Part shown: positions 25,656 to 34,272 of the stretch, one piece after another
Position numbering within the stretch: position 1 is the stretch's first letter
How the letters are laid out: each line of letters begins with the position of its first letter
Origin: Antiquaquibacter soli
Lineage (GTDB): Bacteria > Actinomycetota > Actinomycetes > Actinomycetales > Microbacteriaceae
Reading direction: 5' to 3'
DNA length: 64,000 bases
Assembly (NCBI RefSeq): GCF_030580675.1
Contig: NZ_JAUQUB010000005.1
Location: 1-64,000 of the forward strand
Program-made: the position numbers and the translations under genes
Notes under the pieces: model-generated
The model's input: only the letters and a program-made list of their open reading frames with translations
Databases searched by the model: none
What the model was told of the DNA's origin: nothing

Positions 25656-25686
25656 CATCCCGAGCCCATCTGGGTATCGTGGGAGC

Positions 25687-26823
25687 ATGACCCCGCACGT
25701 CGCCGTCCTCATCGTCGCGGCCGGTTCGGGGACTCGGCTCGGCGCGGGGGTGCCCAAGGCATTCGCACGATTCGCCGGCGCGACCGTTCTCGAGCACGCC
25801 GTGCGCGGAGCATTCGGTGTGGGTCGGCTCGTCGTCGTCGCGCCGCCGGAGTCGATCGACGAGGCCCGGGCCATCGTCGAGCCGATCGATCCCGAGGCGG
25901 TCGTCGTCGGGGGTGGCGCGTCGCGCCAGGCGTCGGTCGCCGCAGGGCTCGCGGTGCTCGAGCCGGGCATCCGGATCGTCCTCGTCCACGACGCGGCTCG
26001 TGCACTGACTCCGCGGCAGCAGCTCGAGGCCGTGGCTTCGGCCGTCGCGGAGACCGGAGCGGGGGTCATCCCGGCGCTCCCCGTGAGCGACACCATCAAA
26101 CTCGTCGACGGGCAGACCGTGCTCGACACCGTCGACCGCAGCAGGCTCGCGGCGGTCCAGACGCCGCAGGGATTCCCCCGTGAGCCGCTCGACCGGGCCT
26201 ACGCGGGAGCGACCGCCGAGTACACGGACGACGCGGCGCTGTTCGCGGCCGCGGGCGGAATTGTCGTGACGGTGGAGGGGAGCCCGCTGGCGTTCAAGAT
26301 CACCACCGCCGCGGACCTCGCGCGGGCCGAGCAGGAAGCGGGGGATGCCGTGGGTGCCACGATCAGGACCGGTGTCGGCATGGATGTGCACGCGTACGAC
26401 GCGGCTGAGCCGCTGTGGCTGGGCGGGCTCTACTGGCCCGACGAGGTCGGCCTGTCGGGCCACTCCGACGGCGACGCGATGAGTCACGCGATTTGCGATG
26501 CGCTCCTGTCGGCTGCGGGGCTCGGCGATATCGGCGGCAAGTTCGGCACCGACGATCCGCGCTTCGCCGGGGCTCATGGCGACGTGTTCATCCGTGAGAC
26601 GGTCGCCCTCGTGCAGGGCGCTGGCTTCGAGGTCGGCAATGTCGCGGTGCAGCTCATCGCCAACGGCCCGCGGCTCGGTGCCCGTCGCGTCGAGCTCGAG
26701 GCGCACCTGTCATCCCTCGTCGGGGCACCCGTGAGCGTGTCGGCGACGACGTCCGACGGGCTCGGCTTCACCGGCAAGGGCGAGGGCGTCGCGGTGATCG
26801 CGACAGCGCTCGTGACGGCGTAA
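25687..26823 (+). CDS. ispDF: Bifunctional IspDF, MEP isoprenoid pathway
   Basis: 378-residue fusion. Residues about 1-215 are IspD (CDP-ME synthase; VLIVAAGSGTRLGAGVPKAF, LVHDAARALTPRQQ, and the TPQGFPRE motif). Residues about 228-378 are IspF (MEcPP synthase; GMDVHAYD with the metal-binding Asp/His, GHSDGDAMSHAICDALL). Together they catalyse steps three and five of the MEP pathway. Most actinobacteria keep the two as adjacent genes; here they are joined by a short linker. TATCGT (25675-25680) lies 6 nt before the ATG, predicting a leaderless mRNA. Confidence 0.95.
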   Translation: MTPHVAVLIVAAGSGTRLGAGVPKAFARFAGATVLEHAVRGAFGVGRLVVVAPPESIDEARAIVEPIDPEAVVVGGGASRQASVAAGLAVLEPGIRIVLVHDAARALTPRQQLEAVASAVAETGAGVIPALPVSDTIKLVDGQTVLDTVDRSRLAAVQTPQGFPREPLDRAYAGATAEYTDDAALFAAAGGIVVTVEGSPLAFKITTAADLARAEQEAGDAVGATIRTGVGMDVHAYDAAEPLWLGGLYWPDEVGLSGHSDGDAMSHAICDALLSAAGLGDIGGKFGTDDPRFAGAHGDVFIRETVALVQGAGFEVGNVAVQLIANGPRLGARRVELEAHLSSLVGAPVSVSATTSDGLGFTGKGEGVAVIATALVTA

Positions 26824-26853
26824 CGCGGCGGGCGCCCCCGGTAAACTCTCGGG

Positions 26854-28266
26854 ATGACCGTTCGCCTGTACGACTCGCGCGCCCACGCGGTGGTCGACTT
26901 CGTTCCGCTCACCCCCGGCAAGGTCGGAATGTACGTGTGCGGTCCGACGGTGCAGTCGAGCCCCCACATCGGCCACTTGCGATCGGCGCTCGTGTACGAC
27001 CTGTGGCGTCGCTGGCTCAACTACCGGGGCTTCGACGTGACCCTCGTGCGCAACGTCACCGACATCGACGACAAGGTGCTCGACAACGCCACCGAGAACG
27101 AGCTGTGGTGGGCGCTCGCGTACCGGGTCGAGCTCGAGTTCTCCGCGGGGTACTCGGCGCTCGGCATCCTGCCGCCGACCTACGAGCCGCGCGCGACGGC
27201 GAGCATCCCGCAGATGCAGGAGATCATCGGTCGCCTCATCGAGCGCGGTCACGCGTACCCGGCGCCGGATGACTCGGGCGACGTGTACTTCGACGTGCAG
27301 AGCTGGCCGGCCTACGGCGAGCTCACCCGGCAGAAGGCCGACGACATGGTCGCCGCCGCCGACGCGGATCCGCGCGCCAAGCGGGACCCGCGCGACTTCG
27401 CCCTGTGGAAGGGCTCGAAGCCGGGCGAGCCGGAGAGCGCGAGCTGGGCATCCCCGTGGGGCGCCGGCCGACCCGGTTGGCACATCGAGTGCTCGGCGAT
27501 GTCGAGCCGGTACCTCGGGCCCGCCTTCGACATCCACGGCGGCGGCCTCGACCTGCGCTTCCCGCACCACGAGAACGAGCTCGCGCAGTCGACCGCCGCG
27601 GGCGACGGATTCGCGAGCTACTGGGTGCACAACGGCCTCGTCAACGTCAACGGCCAGAAGATGTCGAAGTCGCTCGGCAACTCGATCTTCGCCGCGGAGT
27701 TCCTGGCGATGGCGCCCGCGCTCGTCGTGCGCTACTTCCTCGGCGCGGCGCACTACCGCTCGACGATCGACTACCACGACGGGTCGCTCCTCGAGGCCGA
27801 GGCGGCCGTCGAGCGCATCGAGTCGTTCCTGACCCGCGCCGACCGCAGGCTCGAGGGCACCCGCTTCGCGGGCTCGGGCGTCGAGCTCGTGCCCGACGCG
27901 TTCGCGGAGGCCATGGACGACGACCTCTCGGTGCCGCAAGCGCTCGCCGTGCTGCACGAGACGGTGCGGGCGGCCAACACCGCCCTCGACGACGGCGACC
28001 TCGCGGCCGTCGCCCAGGCCCGTGGAACGGTGCTCGCGATGGTCGAGGTGCTCGGCATCAACCCCCTGTCGCCGTCGTGGCGGTCGGAGACGGATGCCCC
28101 CGCGCACCGTGCTCTCTCGAGCCTCGTCGACTCGCTCCTCGCCGACCGCTCCGCGGCGCGCGCGGGCAAGGACTTCGCCACTGCCGACCGGATCCGTGAT
28201 GAACTGGCAGCAGCGGGCATCGTGATCGAGGATGGCCCGAACGGGTCGCATTGGGAGCTGCAGTGA
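26854..28266 (+). CDS. cysS: Cysteinyl-tRNA synthetase
   Basis: 470-residue class I aminoacyl-tRNA synthetase. The HIGH motif is in [20 protein letters not shown], with the zinc-ligand Cys before it. Zinc ligands also appear in WHIECSAMS and HHENELAQS, and the KMSKS motif is in [14 protein letters not shown]. Length is normal. A TAAACT -10 (26842-26847) lies 6 nt before the ATG. The last codons overlap rlmB through GTGA, so the pair is coupled. Confidence 0.97.
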   Translation: MTVRLYDSRAHAVVDFVPLTPGKVGMYVCGPTVQSSPHIGHLRSALVYDLWRRWLNYRGFDVTLVRNVTDIDDKVLDNATENELWWALAYRVELEFSAGYSALGILPPTYEPRATASIPQMQEIIGRLIERGHAYPAPDDSGDVYFDVQSWPAYGELTRQKADDMVAAADADPRAKRDPRDFALWKGSKPGEPESASWASPWGAGRPGWHIECSAMSSRYLGPAFDIHGGGLDLRFPHHENELAQSTAAGDGFASYWVHNGLVNVNGQKMSKSLGNSIFAAEFLAMAPALVVRYFLGAAHYRSTIDYHDGSLLEAEAAVERIESFLTRADRRLEGTRFAGSGVELVPDAFAEAMDDDLSVPQALAVLHETVRAANTALDDGDLAAVAQARGTVLAMVEVLGINPLSPSWRSETDAPAHRALSSLVDSLLADRSAARAGKDFATADRIRDELAAAGIVIEDGPNGSHWELQ

Positions 28267-29258
28267 AGAACTCCGGCAACAAGCCGCGCGCGGGAGCCGT
28301 GCGCAAGTCGCGCAAGGGACCCCAGGTGGGCTCGGGCGGCCAGGGTCGTCAGGCGCTCGAGGGCCGCGGGCCGACGCCCAAGGCGGAGGACCGCCCGTAC
28401 CATCCGGCAGGCAAGCGCAAGGCCGCGAAGGAGCGGTACGAGGCATCCGTCGGCGGCCGGAAGAAGGCGACGGAGGGTGCCCGCGCCCCGCGGCCGAAGT
28501 CGAAGACCGACGAGTCGGAGATGGTCACCGGTCGCAACTCGGTGCTCGAGGCGCTCCGCGCGCGCATCCCGGCGACGACGCTCTACATCGCCTCCCGGCT
28601 CGAGTTCGACGACCGCGTCAAGGAGATCCTGCACATCGCCACCGGCCGTGGCATCCCGGTGCTCGAGGTCATGCGCCCCGAGCTGGACCGGCTCTCCGGG
28701 CCGGATTCCGTGCACCAGGGCGTCGCGCTCAAAGTGCCGCCCTACGAGTACGCCCACCCGCTCGAGCTGCTCGACACGGTCATCGGTCGCGGACAGGTTC
28801 CGCTGTTCGTCGCGCTCGACGGCATCACCGATCCGCGCAACCTGGGGGCGATCATCCGCTCGGTCGCGGCGTTCGGCGGGCAGGGCGTGATCGTGCCGTC
28901 GCGCCGCTCCGTGGGCATGACGGCGTCGGCGTGGAAGACGTCCGCGGGTGCCGCAGCGCGCACCCCGGTCGCCATGGCCGCCAACCTGACCCAGACGGTC
29001 AAGGCCTTCAAGGAGCGCGGGGTGTTCGTGCTCGGACTCGACGGCGGAGGGGATGTCTCGCTGCCCAACCTCGAGCTCGCGACCGAGCCCGTGCTCGTCG
29101 TCGTGGGCAGCGAGGGCAAGGGCCTCTCGCGGCTCGTCACGGAGAACTGCGACGCGGTCGTGTCGATCCCGATCAGCGCCGCGACGGAGTCGCTCAACGC
29201 GGGAATCGCCGCGAGCGTGACGCTCTACGAGATCTCGAAGCTGCGCGCTTCGCGGTAG
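28263..29258 (+). CDS. rlmB: 23S rRNA 2'-O-ribose methyltransferase RlmB (TrmH/SpoU family)
   Basis: 331-residue SpoU-type methyltransferase. A basic, probably disordered N-terminal tail (about 1-85, many Lys/Arg) precedes the substrate-binding domain ([20 protein letters not shown]) and the knotted SAM domain with motifs [30 protein letters not shown] and [18 protein letters not shown]. It probably methylates G2251 of 23S rRNA. Start GTG 28263 overlaps the cysS stop. Its TAG directly abuts the stop of the convergent gene at 29259. Confidence 0.93.
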   Translation: MKNSGNKPRAGAVRKSRKGPQVGSGGQGRQALEGRGPTPKAEDRPYHPAGKRKAAKERYEASVGGRKKATEGARAPRPKSKTDESEMVTGRNSVLEALRARIPATTLYIASRLEFDDRVKEILHIATGRGIPVLEVMRPELDRLSGPDSVHQGVALKVPPYEYAHPLELLDTVIGRGQVPLFVALDGITDPRNLGAIIRSVAAFGGQGVIVPSRRSVGMTASAWKTSAGAAARTPVAMAANLTQTVKAFKERGVFVLGLDGGGDVSLPNLELATEPVLVVVGSEGKGLSRLVTENCDAVVSIPISAATESLNAGIAASVTLYEISKLRASR

Positions 29259-30272
29259 TTACAGCGCCAGCAGCAACTCGAGATTCTTCGGGCTCCGCTC
29301 GAGCGTTCCCGCCTCGATCTGACGGGCGAGTGCCACGGTGTGCGCGTTGTAAGGTGCTGCCTCGCCACGGCGACCGAGCACGTCCACGACGAGTCCGTTC
29401 ACCTCGGCGACCTCGCCGCGGCGGCCCTTCATCCAGTCCTGCAGCACGGTCGTGCGCGTGTCGGGCAGGGAGTACTTGTCGAGCACCTCGCCGAGGAGGT
29501 CCTGCGCGTACTGGTCGGGGCTGGTCACCTGATCGTCGGTGAGCCCGAAGATGGGCACGAGTCGCGAGCCGTCGGCGACGGCGGCTCGTGCCGCCTCCTT
29601 GCCGCACTCGATCATGAACTCGTGGACCCCCGGCATCCGCACCGCTTCGGCGAGGGGCACGTCGAGGATCGCGGACGGCACCAGCTCGCCGGCGTTGGCG
29701 ACGAGCTTCATCCACTTCGAGGAGCGGATGTCGTCGGAGACCTCGACGGTGCCGGCGTGCTTCAGCACCGACTGCACGAGCTCCGCCCGATCGCGCAGCG
29801 CCGGGTCGAGGGCGCCGACGGCGAACCACGACCCCGCCACCTCGGTCTGCCTGTTGACGATGCCGGGCTCGAACATGTTCGAGGCCATCTCGATGACCGC
29901 CCCGATGGTGCGCTCCCGGCCGACGATCGATGCGACGTCGTCGATCGACATGCCGTTCTGCAGGCCCACCACAAGCCCGTCGTCGGCCAGGAGCGGCTTG
30001 ATGAGCTCGACGGCCCAGCGGGAGTCGTAGGCCTTGACGAGCAGGAAGACGATGTCGAAGGGCTCGCGGAGCGTCGCCACCTCGCACAAGTGCAGGGCGC
30101 GCACCGGGGTGACTTCGGTGTGACTCGGGAACCGCACTTCGATGCCGCGCTCGCGCATCGCCTCGACGTGGGCGGGCCACTGCTCGATGAACGTGACGTC
30201 GAGCCCGGCCCGCGTCAGATCCGCTCCGATTCCCGCGCCCTGAGCGCCCGTGCCGACGAATGCGATCTTCAC
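29259..30272 (-). CDS. Ketopantoate-reductase-like dehydrogenase, copy 1 of tandem pair
   Basis: 337-residue member of the PanE/ApbA family: N-terminal Rossmann fold (IAFVGTGAQGAGIGADLTRA), the NADP-loop region, and the catalytic Lys region SSKWMKLVANAGELVPSA. The C-terminal helical domain is complete. It is a close paralogue of the next gene (30323-31342), sharing blocks such as EQWPAHVEAMR and LCEVATL. Being catabolic-island members, these two may reduce or oxidise a 2-oxoacid or hydroxyacid other than ketopantoate. GTG start with a GGGAG site and its own promoter (TTGACC-16-TACAGT). Confidence 0.82.
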   Translation of the reverse strand: MKIAFVGTGAQGAGIGADLTRAGLDVTFIEQWPAHVEAMRERGIEVRFPSHTEVTPVRALHLCEVATLREPFDIVFLLVKAYDSRWAVELIKPLLADDGLVVGLQNGMSIDDVASIVGRERTIGAVIEMASNMFEPGIVNRQTEVAGSWFAVGALDPALRDRAELVQSVLKHAGTVEVSDDIRSSKWMKLVANAGELVPSAILDVPLAEAVRMPGVHEFMIECGKEAARAAVADGSRLVPIFGLTDDQVTSPDQYAQDLLGEVLDKYSLPDTRTTVLQDWMKGRRGEVAEVNGLVVDVLGRRGEAAPYNAHTVALARQIEAGTLERSPKNLELLLAL

Positions 30273-30298
30273 AGCATCACTCCCTTGTGTTCGCTGAT

Positions 30299-30326
30299 AC
30301 TGTACACGGCGTTCAGTTGAGGTCAA
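30299..30326 (-). promoter_or_regulatory. Promoter of the first KPR-like gene with an operator-like motif in the spacer
   Basis: On the minus strand: -35 TTGACC (30326-30321), 16-bp spacer, -10 TACAGT (30304-30299), about 27 bp before the GTG start. The spacer contains TCAACTGAAC (30320-30311), related to motifs near 31440, 35713 and 42853, in the right place for a repressor. Confidence 0.6.
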
Positions 30327-31342
30327 CCTAGCGCGCGCCGCAGCGGGGTGACGAGGGAAGGCGACGGCTCGAGCTCCCCGCTCTCGATGCGGTGGGCGAT
30401 GGAGACGACGGCCGCGTTCACGGGCGTCGGGATGCCCGTGCGCGCGCCCTCGGCGACGACCGTGCCATTGATGTCGTCGACCTCGCTGTGGCGCGACTTC
30501 GACCAGTCCTGCAGGACGGTCGTGGTCGCTCCCGGGAGGACGAAGCCGCGGTAGAGCGTGTCGAGGAGGGTCTCCACGACCTCCTCGGGACGCTCGACGT
30601 CTTCCGGGGTCAGCCCGAAGATCGGCAGGATCGGATGCCCGAGCGCCCGACCCACGTCGAGCGCTTCCTGCCCGGCCGCGAGCATGACCTCGCGCAGGCC
30701 GTCGAGCTCGATCGCGTCGGCCATCGGCAGGCCGACGATCGCCGTCGGCACGAGCACCGTCGAGTTGCTCACGAGCTTCATCCACTTCGTGGCCTCGATC
30801 GATTCGACGATCGAGACGGTCCCGGAGTGGCGCAGCAGCGCGGCGACCTCCTCCTCGCGGCCGACCGGGCCGCCGGGGAGGGCGCCCACGGCGAACCATG
30901 AGCGGTCGGGCCCGGAGTGACGGTGGACGACACCCGGATCGGTCATCGTCGACGAGATCTCGATCACGGTGCCCATCGTGCGCTCGACCCCGACGACGTC
31001 GGCGATCGTGCGCGTCGACATCCCGTTCTGCACGCCGGCGACGAGTCCGTCAGCAGCGAGGTAGGGCTCGATGAGCTGCGCCGCCCAACGCGAGTCGTAG
31101 GCCTTCATGAGCATGAGCACGACGTCGAAGGGCTGCTTGAGCGTCGCGACCTCGCACAGGTGCATCGTCCTCGGCTGCACGTGGAGCTCGCGGTCGGGCA
31201 TGCGGATGCTGAGCCCGGAGGCGCGCATCGCCTCGACGTGGGCGGGCCACTGCTCGACGAGCGTGACATCCAGCCCCGCAGCCGTCAGATCGGCGCCGAT
31301 GGACGCGCCGTTCGCGCCGGATCCGAGCACAGCGATTCGCAT
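30323..31342 (-). CDS. Ketopantoate-reductase-like dehydrogenase, copy 2 of tandem pair
   Basis: 339-residue paralogue of the adjacent gene: IAVLGSGANGASIGADLTAA nucleotide fold, MKAYDSRWAAQLIEPYLAAD, and the catalytic-Lys segment TKWMKLVSNSTVLVPTA. Start ATG 31342 has AGGAG 5-6 nt upstream and is preferred over in-frame extensions to 31387. Divergent from the first amidohydrolase; the 126-bp gap contains two TGAAC-type motifs. It lies 50 bp upstream of copy 1, so read-through is possible. Two diverged copies side by side suggest two related substrates or a heteromer. Confidence 0.82.
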   Translation of the reverse strand: MRIAVLGSGANGASIGADLTAAGLDVTLVEQWPAHVEAMRASGLSIRMPDRELHVQPRTMHLCEVATLKQPFDVVLMLMKAYDSRWAAQLIEPYLAADGLVAGVQNGMSTRTIADVVGVERTMGTVIEISSTMTDPGVVHRHSGPDRSWFAVGALPGGPVGREEEVAALLRHSGTVSIVESIEATKWMKLVSNSTVLVPTAIVGLPMADAIELDGLREVMLAAGQEALDVGRALGHPILPIFGLTPEDVERPEEVVETLLDTLYRGFVLPGATTTVLQDWSKSRHSEVDDINGTVVAEGARTGIPTPVNAAVVSIAHRIESGELEPSPSLVTPLRRALG

Positions 31343-31375
31343 TCCCACTCCTTTGTCGGTGCACAGTTCTACAGC

Positions 31376-31452
31376 TCGATTGAACACTTTGTGCCGTAGG
31401 ACTTGTCATTCTGCCAGTTGAGCGGCAGAGTGTGAATCGTCACTGAACATTC
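31376..31452. promoter_or_regulatory. Divergent regulatory gap with TGAAC motifs
   Basis: Between KPR copy 2 and the first amidohydrolase. ATTGAACACTTT starts at 31379 and TCACTGAACATTCTC spans 31440-31454, about 15 bp upstream of the amidohydrolase start. The nonamer TCACTGAAC is repeated exactly at 42853-42861. CTGCC and GGCAG form a small inverted repeat between them. No confident -35/-10 pair was found. Confidence 0.5.
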
Positions 31453-31468
31453 TCAACGAGGAGAACAG

Positions 31469-32896
31469 ATGAACGCACCTGCGCCCGAGGACTTCTCGGC
31501 GGGCCGTCCCGTCGTATTCCGCAACGGCATCGTCATCACCGTCGACACCCCCGGAGTACTGCACGACGCAGACGTCCTGGTGGTCGGCGACACCATCCAG
31601 GCCGTCGGCCCGAAGCTCGCCGTGCCCGAGGGCACGCTCGAGATCGACGCGAGCGGGGGCATCCTGATGCCCGGCATGGTCGACACCCACCCCCACATGT
31701 GGCAGACGGCGCTGCGCGGCTACGGCGGCGACTGGGCCCTCAGCCAGTACTTCGTGTTCTACTACCTGCAGCACGGCGAGGTCTTCCGCCCGGAGGACAT
31801 CTACGCGGGCAACCTGCTGAGCGCGCTCGAGTCCGTCGACACCGGCGTGACGACGACCCTCGACTGGTCGCACGCGCTGCGGACTCCGGAGTACGCGGAT
31901 GCCGCCCTCCAGGCCTTCGACGAGATCCCGGGCCGCTTCGTGCTCGGCTACGGCAACTACCTCGGAGCCCCGTGGGAGTGGACCGCCGACCCCGCCTTCC
32001 GCTCGTGGATCGCCAACTTCAAGCACAGCGACCACCTGGGACTTCAGATCGCGTTCGACGTGCCCGACTCGGAGGACTTCCCCGAGCTCGCCGCGTTCCA
32101 GTACGCGCGGGACAACGGCATCCGGGTCACCACGCACGCCGGCGTATGGGGCGCGACGACCGACAACGGCATCTCGCACATGTACGACGCGGGGGTCATG
32201 ACCGACCAGATCACCTACGTGCACGCGGCGAGCCTCAGCCCCGACAGCTACCACAAGATCGCTGCAACCGGCGGCACGGTATCCGTCGCGACCGAGAGCG
32301 AGCAGAGCGCCGGACAGGGCTACCCGTCGACGTGGGAGATCCGCAAGTACGGCATCCCCGCGTCGCTGTCGATGGACACGAGCGTGTGGTGGAGCGCCGA
32401 CTACTTCTCGGCGATGCGCGCGACGCTCAGCTCCGACCGCTCCCGCGACCACCTCGAGGCCCACCGCAAGGGCGAGACGGTCAACGTCAACCGCATGCGT
32501 GCGGAGGACGCCATCTGGATGGCCACCATGGGCGGCGCGAAGTCGCTCGGCATGGAGAGCTCGATCGGCTCCATCACGCCGGGCAAGAAGGCCGACCTGC
32601 TGCTCATCAAGAACGACCAGTCGCCGGCGATGACGCCCATCCTCAACCCCACCGCGCACGTCGTCTACCAGGCCGGCACCGCAGACATCCACACCGTGGT
32701 CGTCGGCGGCCGCGTGGTCAAGTACGAGGGCACCCGCATCGGCATGGACCTCGCCCCCGTTCGCGACATCGTCGCGAAGTCGGTCGAGTACGTGCGCGGC
32801 AAGCTCGGCGAGCAGGCCTGGGAAGAGGGGATGCACCCGCCCCTGAACCCCGACGAGCCCATCGAGAACCCGTACCAGTACACCGAGGACGACTAA
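31469..32896 (+). CDS. Amidohydrolase of the TRZ/ATZ (cytosine deaminase-like) class, no. 1
   Basis: 475-residue metal-dependent hydrolase. The HxH metal motif is in GMVDTHPHMWQT near residue 77 (a Pro where the two paralogues have Arg). The third His is in VTTHAGVW, the fourth in YVHAASLSP, and the metal Asp in SMDTSVWW. These enzymes deaminate or dechlorinate heterocycles or hydrolyse C-N bonds. GAGGAG 5 nt before the ATG. It starts a four-gene operon (amidohydrolase, Dabb, dehydrogenase, amidohydrolase). Only distantly similar to the other two, so it should act on a different intermediate. Confidence 0.85.
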   Translation: MNAPAPEDFSAGRPVVFRNGIVITVDTPGVLHDADVLVVGDTIQAVGPKLAVPEGTLEIDASGGILMPGMVDTHPHMWQTALRGYGGDWALSQYFVFYYLQHGEVFRPEDIYAGNLLSALESVDTGVTTTLDWSHALRTPEYADAALQAFDEIPGRFVLGYGNYLGAPWEWTADPAFRSWIANFKHSDHLGLQIAFDVPDSEDFPELAAFQYARDNGIRVTTHAGVWGATTDNGISHMYDAGVMTDQITYVHAASLSPDSYHKIAATGGTVSVATESEQSAGQGYPSTWEIRKYGIPASLSMDTSVWWSADYFSAMRATLSSDRSRDHLEAHRKGETVNVNRMRAEDAIWMATMGGAKSLGMESSIGSITPGKKADLLLIKNDQSPAMTPILNPTAHVVYQAGTADIHTVVVGGRVVKYEGTRIGMDLAPVRDIVAKSVEYVRGKLGEQAWEEGMHPPLNPDEPIENPYQYTEDD

Positions 32897-32902
32897 GAGC
32901 AC

Positions 32903-33214
32903 ATGATCCTGCACCTCGCCACCTTCCGCTGGAAGGACGACGTGACCGCGGCCGATGTGGCCGAGCTGACCGACGCGCTGCGCGACATGGCGGCGGGCAT
33001 CCCGGAGCTGCGCTCCTATGTCTGCGGAGAGAGCCTGCGCTTGCGCCCCGGCGGAGCCGATTTCGGCGTCGCCGCGATCGTCGCGGACGAGGACGGCCTG
33101 AACGCCTACCTCGACTCCGCGGCGCACGCGGCGGTGTACGAGCGGCTGCTCGGCCGCATGATCGCGGAGCGGGCGGCGGTGCAGCTGCCGGTCGAGTCGA
33201 GCGCGTGGCTGTGA
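32903..33214 (+). CDS. Dabb (stress-responsive A/B barrel) protein
   Basis: 103-residue ferredoxin-like dimeric alpha/beta barrel protein. The family start MILHLATFRWKDDVT (strand, then the conserved F/W-K pattern) and a LRSYVCGESL strand are clear. Members include small oxygenase- or cyclase-like enzymes and ligand-binding proteins. ATG 6 bp after the amidohydrolase stop; its TGA overlaps the next ATG (TGATG), so it is in the operon. In this context it may process or bind a pathway intermediate. Confidence 0.8.
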   Translation: MILHLATFRWKDDVTAADVAELTDALRDMAAGIPELRSYVCGESLRLRPGGADFGVAAIVADEDGLNAYLDSAAHAAVYERLLGRMIAERAAVQLPVESSAWL

Positions 33215-34272
33215 TGCGCGCGGGAGTCCTCCACGCGGCGGGCGACCTCCGCGTGGAGGACAAGCCCGTGCCCGTGCCCGGCCCGGGCGAGGTGCTCGTG
33301 CGCGTCGCCGTGTGCGGCGTGTGCGGGTCGGATGCGACCGAGTTCGACCGCGGCCCCGTTCTCACGGAGCTCCCCGTCACGCTCGGTCACGAGTTCGCGG
33401 GGGTCGTCGAGGCGGTCGGCGAGGGCGTCACCTCGCTCGCGCCCGGTGCCGTCGTCGTCTGCGGCGCGGGCATCTCGTGCGGCGAGTGCAAGCCGTGTCG
33501 GCAGGGGCGCACCAACCTGTGCAGGTCCTACCGGACGGCGGGTCTGCAGGTGGACGGAGGGCTCGCCGGGTTCGCGGTCGTGCCGGCGGGCATCCTGCTG
33601 GATGTCACGGCCACGGGTCTGCCTCTCGACACCCTCGGCCTCGCCCAGCCCATGGCCATCGCGGTGCACGCCGTGCGCCGCTCGGGGCTGCGCGCGGGCG
33701 ACGACGCGGTCATCGTCGGCGTCGGCGGGATCGGCGCGTTCGTCACCTTCGCGGCGGCCGCGACCGGGGCGCGCGTGCTCGTCGTCGACCTGAGCGGTGC
33801 ACGGCTCGAGCTCGCTCAGCGCCTCGGCGCGACCGCGACGTTCCGATCGGGTGACGGCTCGCTCGCCGAGCAGCTCGAGCGGGCGGGGATGGATGCGGAT
33901 GTCCTGTTCGAGGTGAGCGGCTCGGCCGCCGGGCTCGCGTCCGTGCTGGATGCCGCGAAGCCCGGCGCGACGATCGTGCCGATCGGCATCCAGAAGGCCG
34001 ACGTGCCGGTTCCGCTCGGAGCCTGGACGCTCCGCGAGTACACGATCATCGGGACGGTCGCCCACGCGGTCGCCGACGACCTGCCGGAGGCTGTCAGGCT
34101 TCTCGCCCTGCGGGACGACTGGTCAGACATCGCGGGCGAGGTCGTGCCGCTCGACGACGTCGTCGAGCACGGGCTCCGCCCCCTGCTAGCAGGCGGCGCG
34201 AGCCAGATCAAGACCCTCATCGACCCCTGGACCGAGTCGGCTCGACCGGCCGAGCACGCGAGGCACGCATGA
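33214..34272 (+). CDS. Zinc-dependent alcohol dehydrogenase (MDR family)
   Basis: 352-residue medium-chain dehydrogenase. The catalytic zinc ligands are in VCGVCGSDATEF (Cys) and GHEFAG (His/Glu). The structural-zinc Cys cluster is GISCGECKPCRQGRTNLC. The NAD-binding GVGGIGAFVTF is near residue 172. It resembles threonine, sorbitol or glutathione-independent formaldehyde dehydrogenases. ATG overlaps the Dabb stop by one base, and its own stop overlaps the next gene (ATGA), giving tight coupling. It would oxidise a hydroxyl intermediate of the pathway. Confidence 0.88.
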   Translation: MRAGVLHAAGDLRVEDKPVPVPGPGEVLVRVAVCGVCGSDATEFDRGPVLTELPVTLGHEFAGVVEAVGEGVTSLAPGAVVVCGAGISCGECKPCRQGRTNLCRSYRTAGLQVDGGLAGFAVVPAGILLDVTATGLPLDTLGLAQPMAIAVHAVRRSGLRAGDDAVIVGVGGIGAFVTFAAAATGARVLVVDLSGARLELAQRLGATATFRSGDGSLAEQLERAGMDADVLFEVSGSAAGLASVLDAAKPGATIVPIGIQKADVPVPLGAWTLREYTIIGTVAHAVADDLPEAVRLLALRDDWSDIAGEVVPLDDVVEHGLRPLLAGGASQIKTLIDPWTESARPAEHARHA

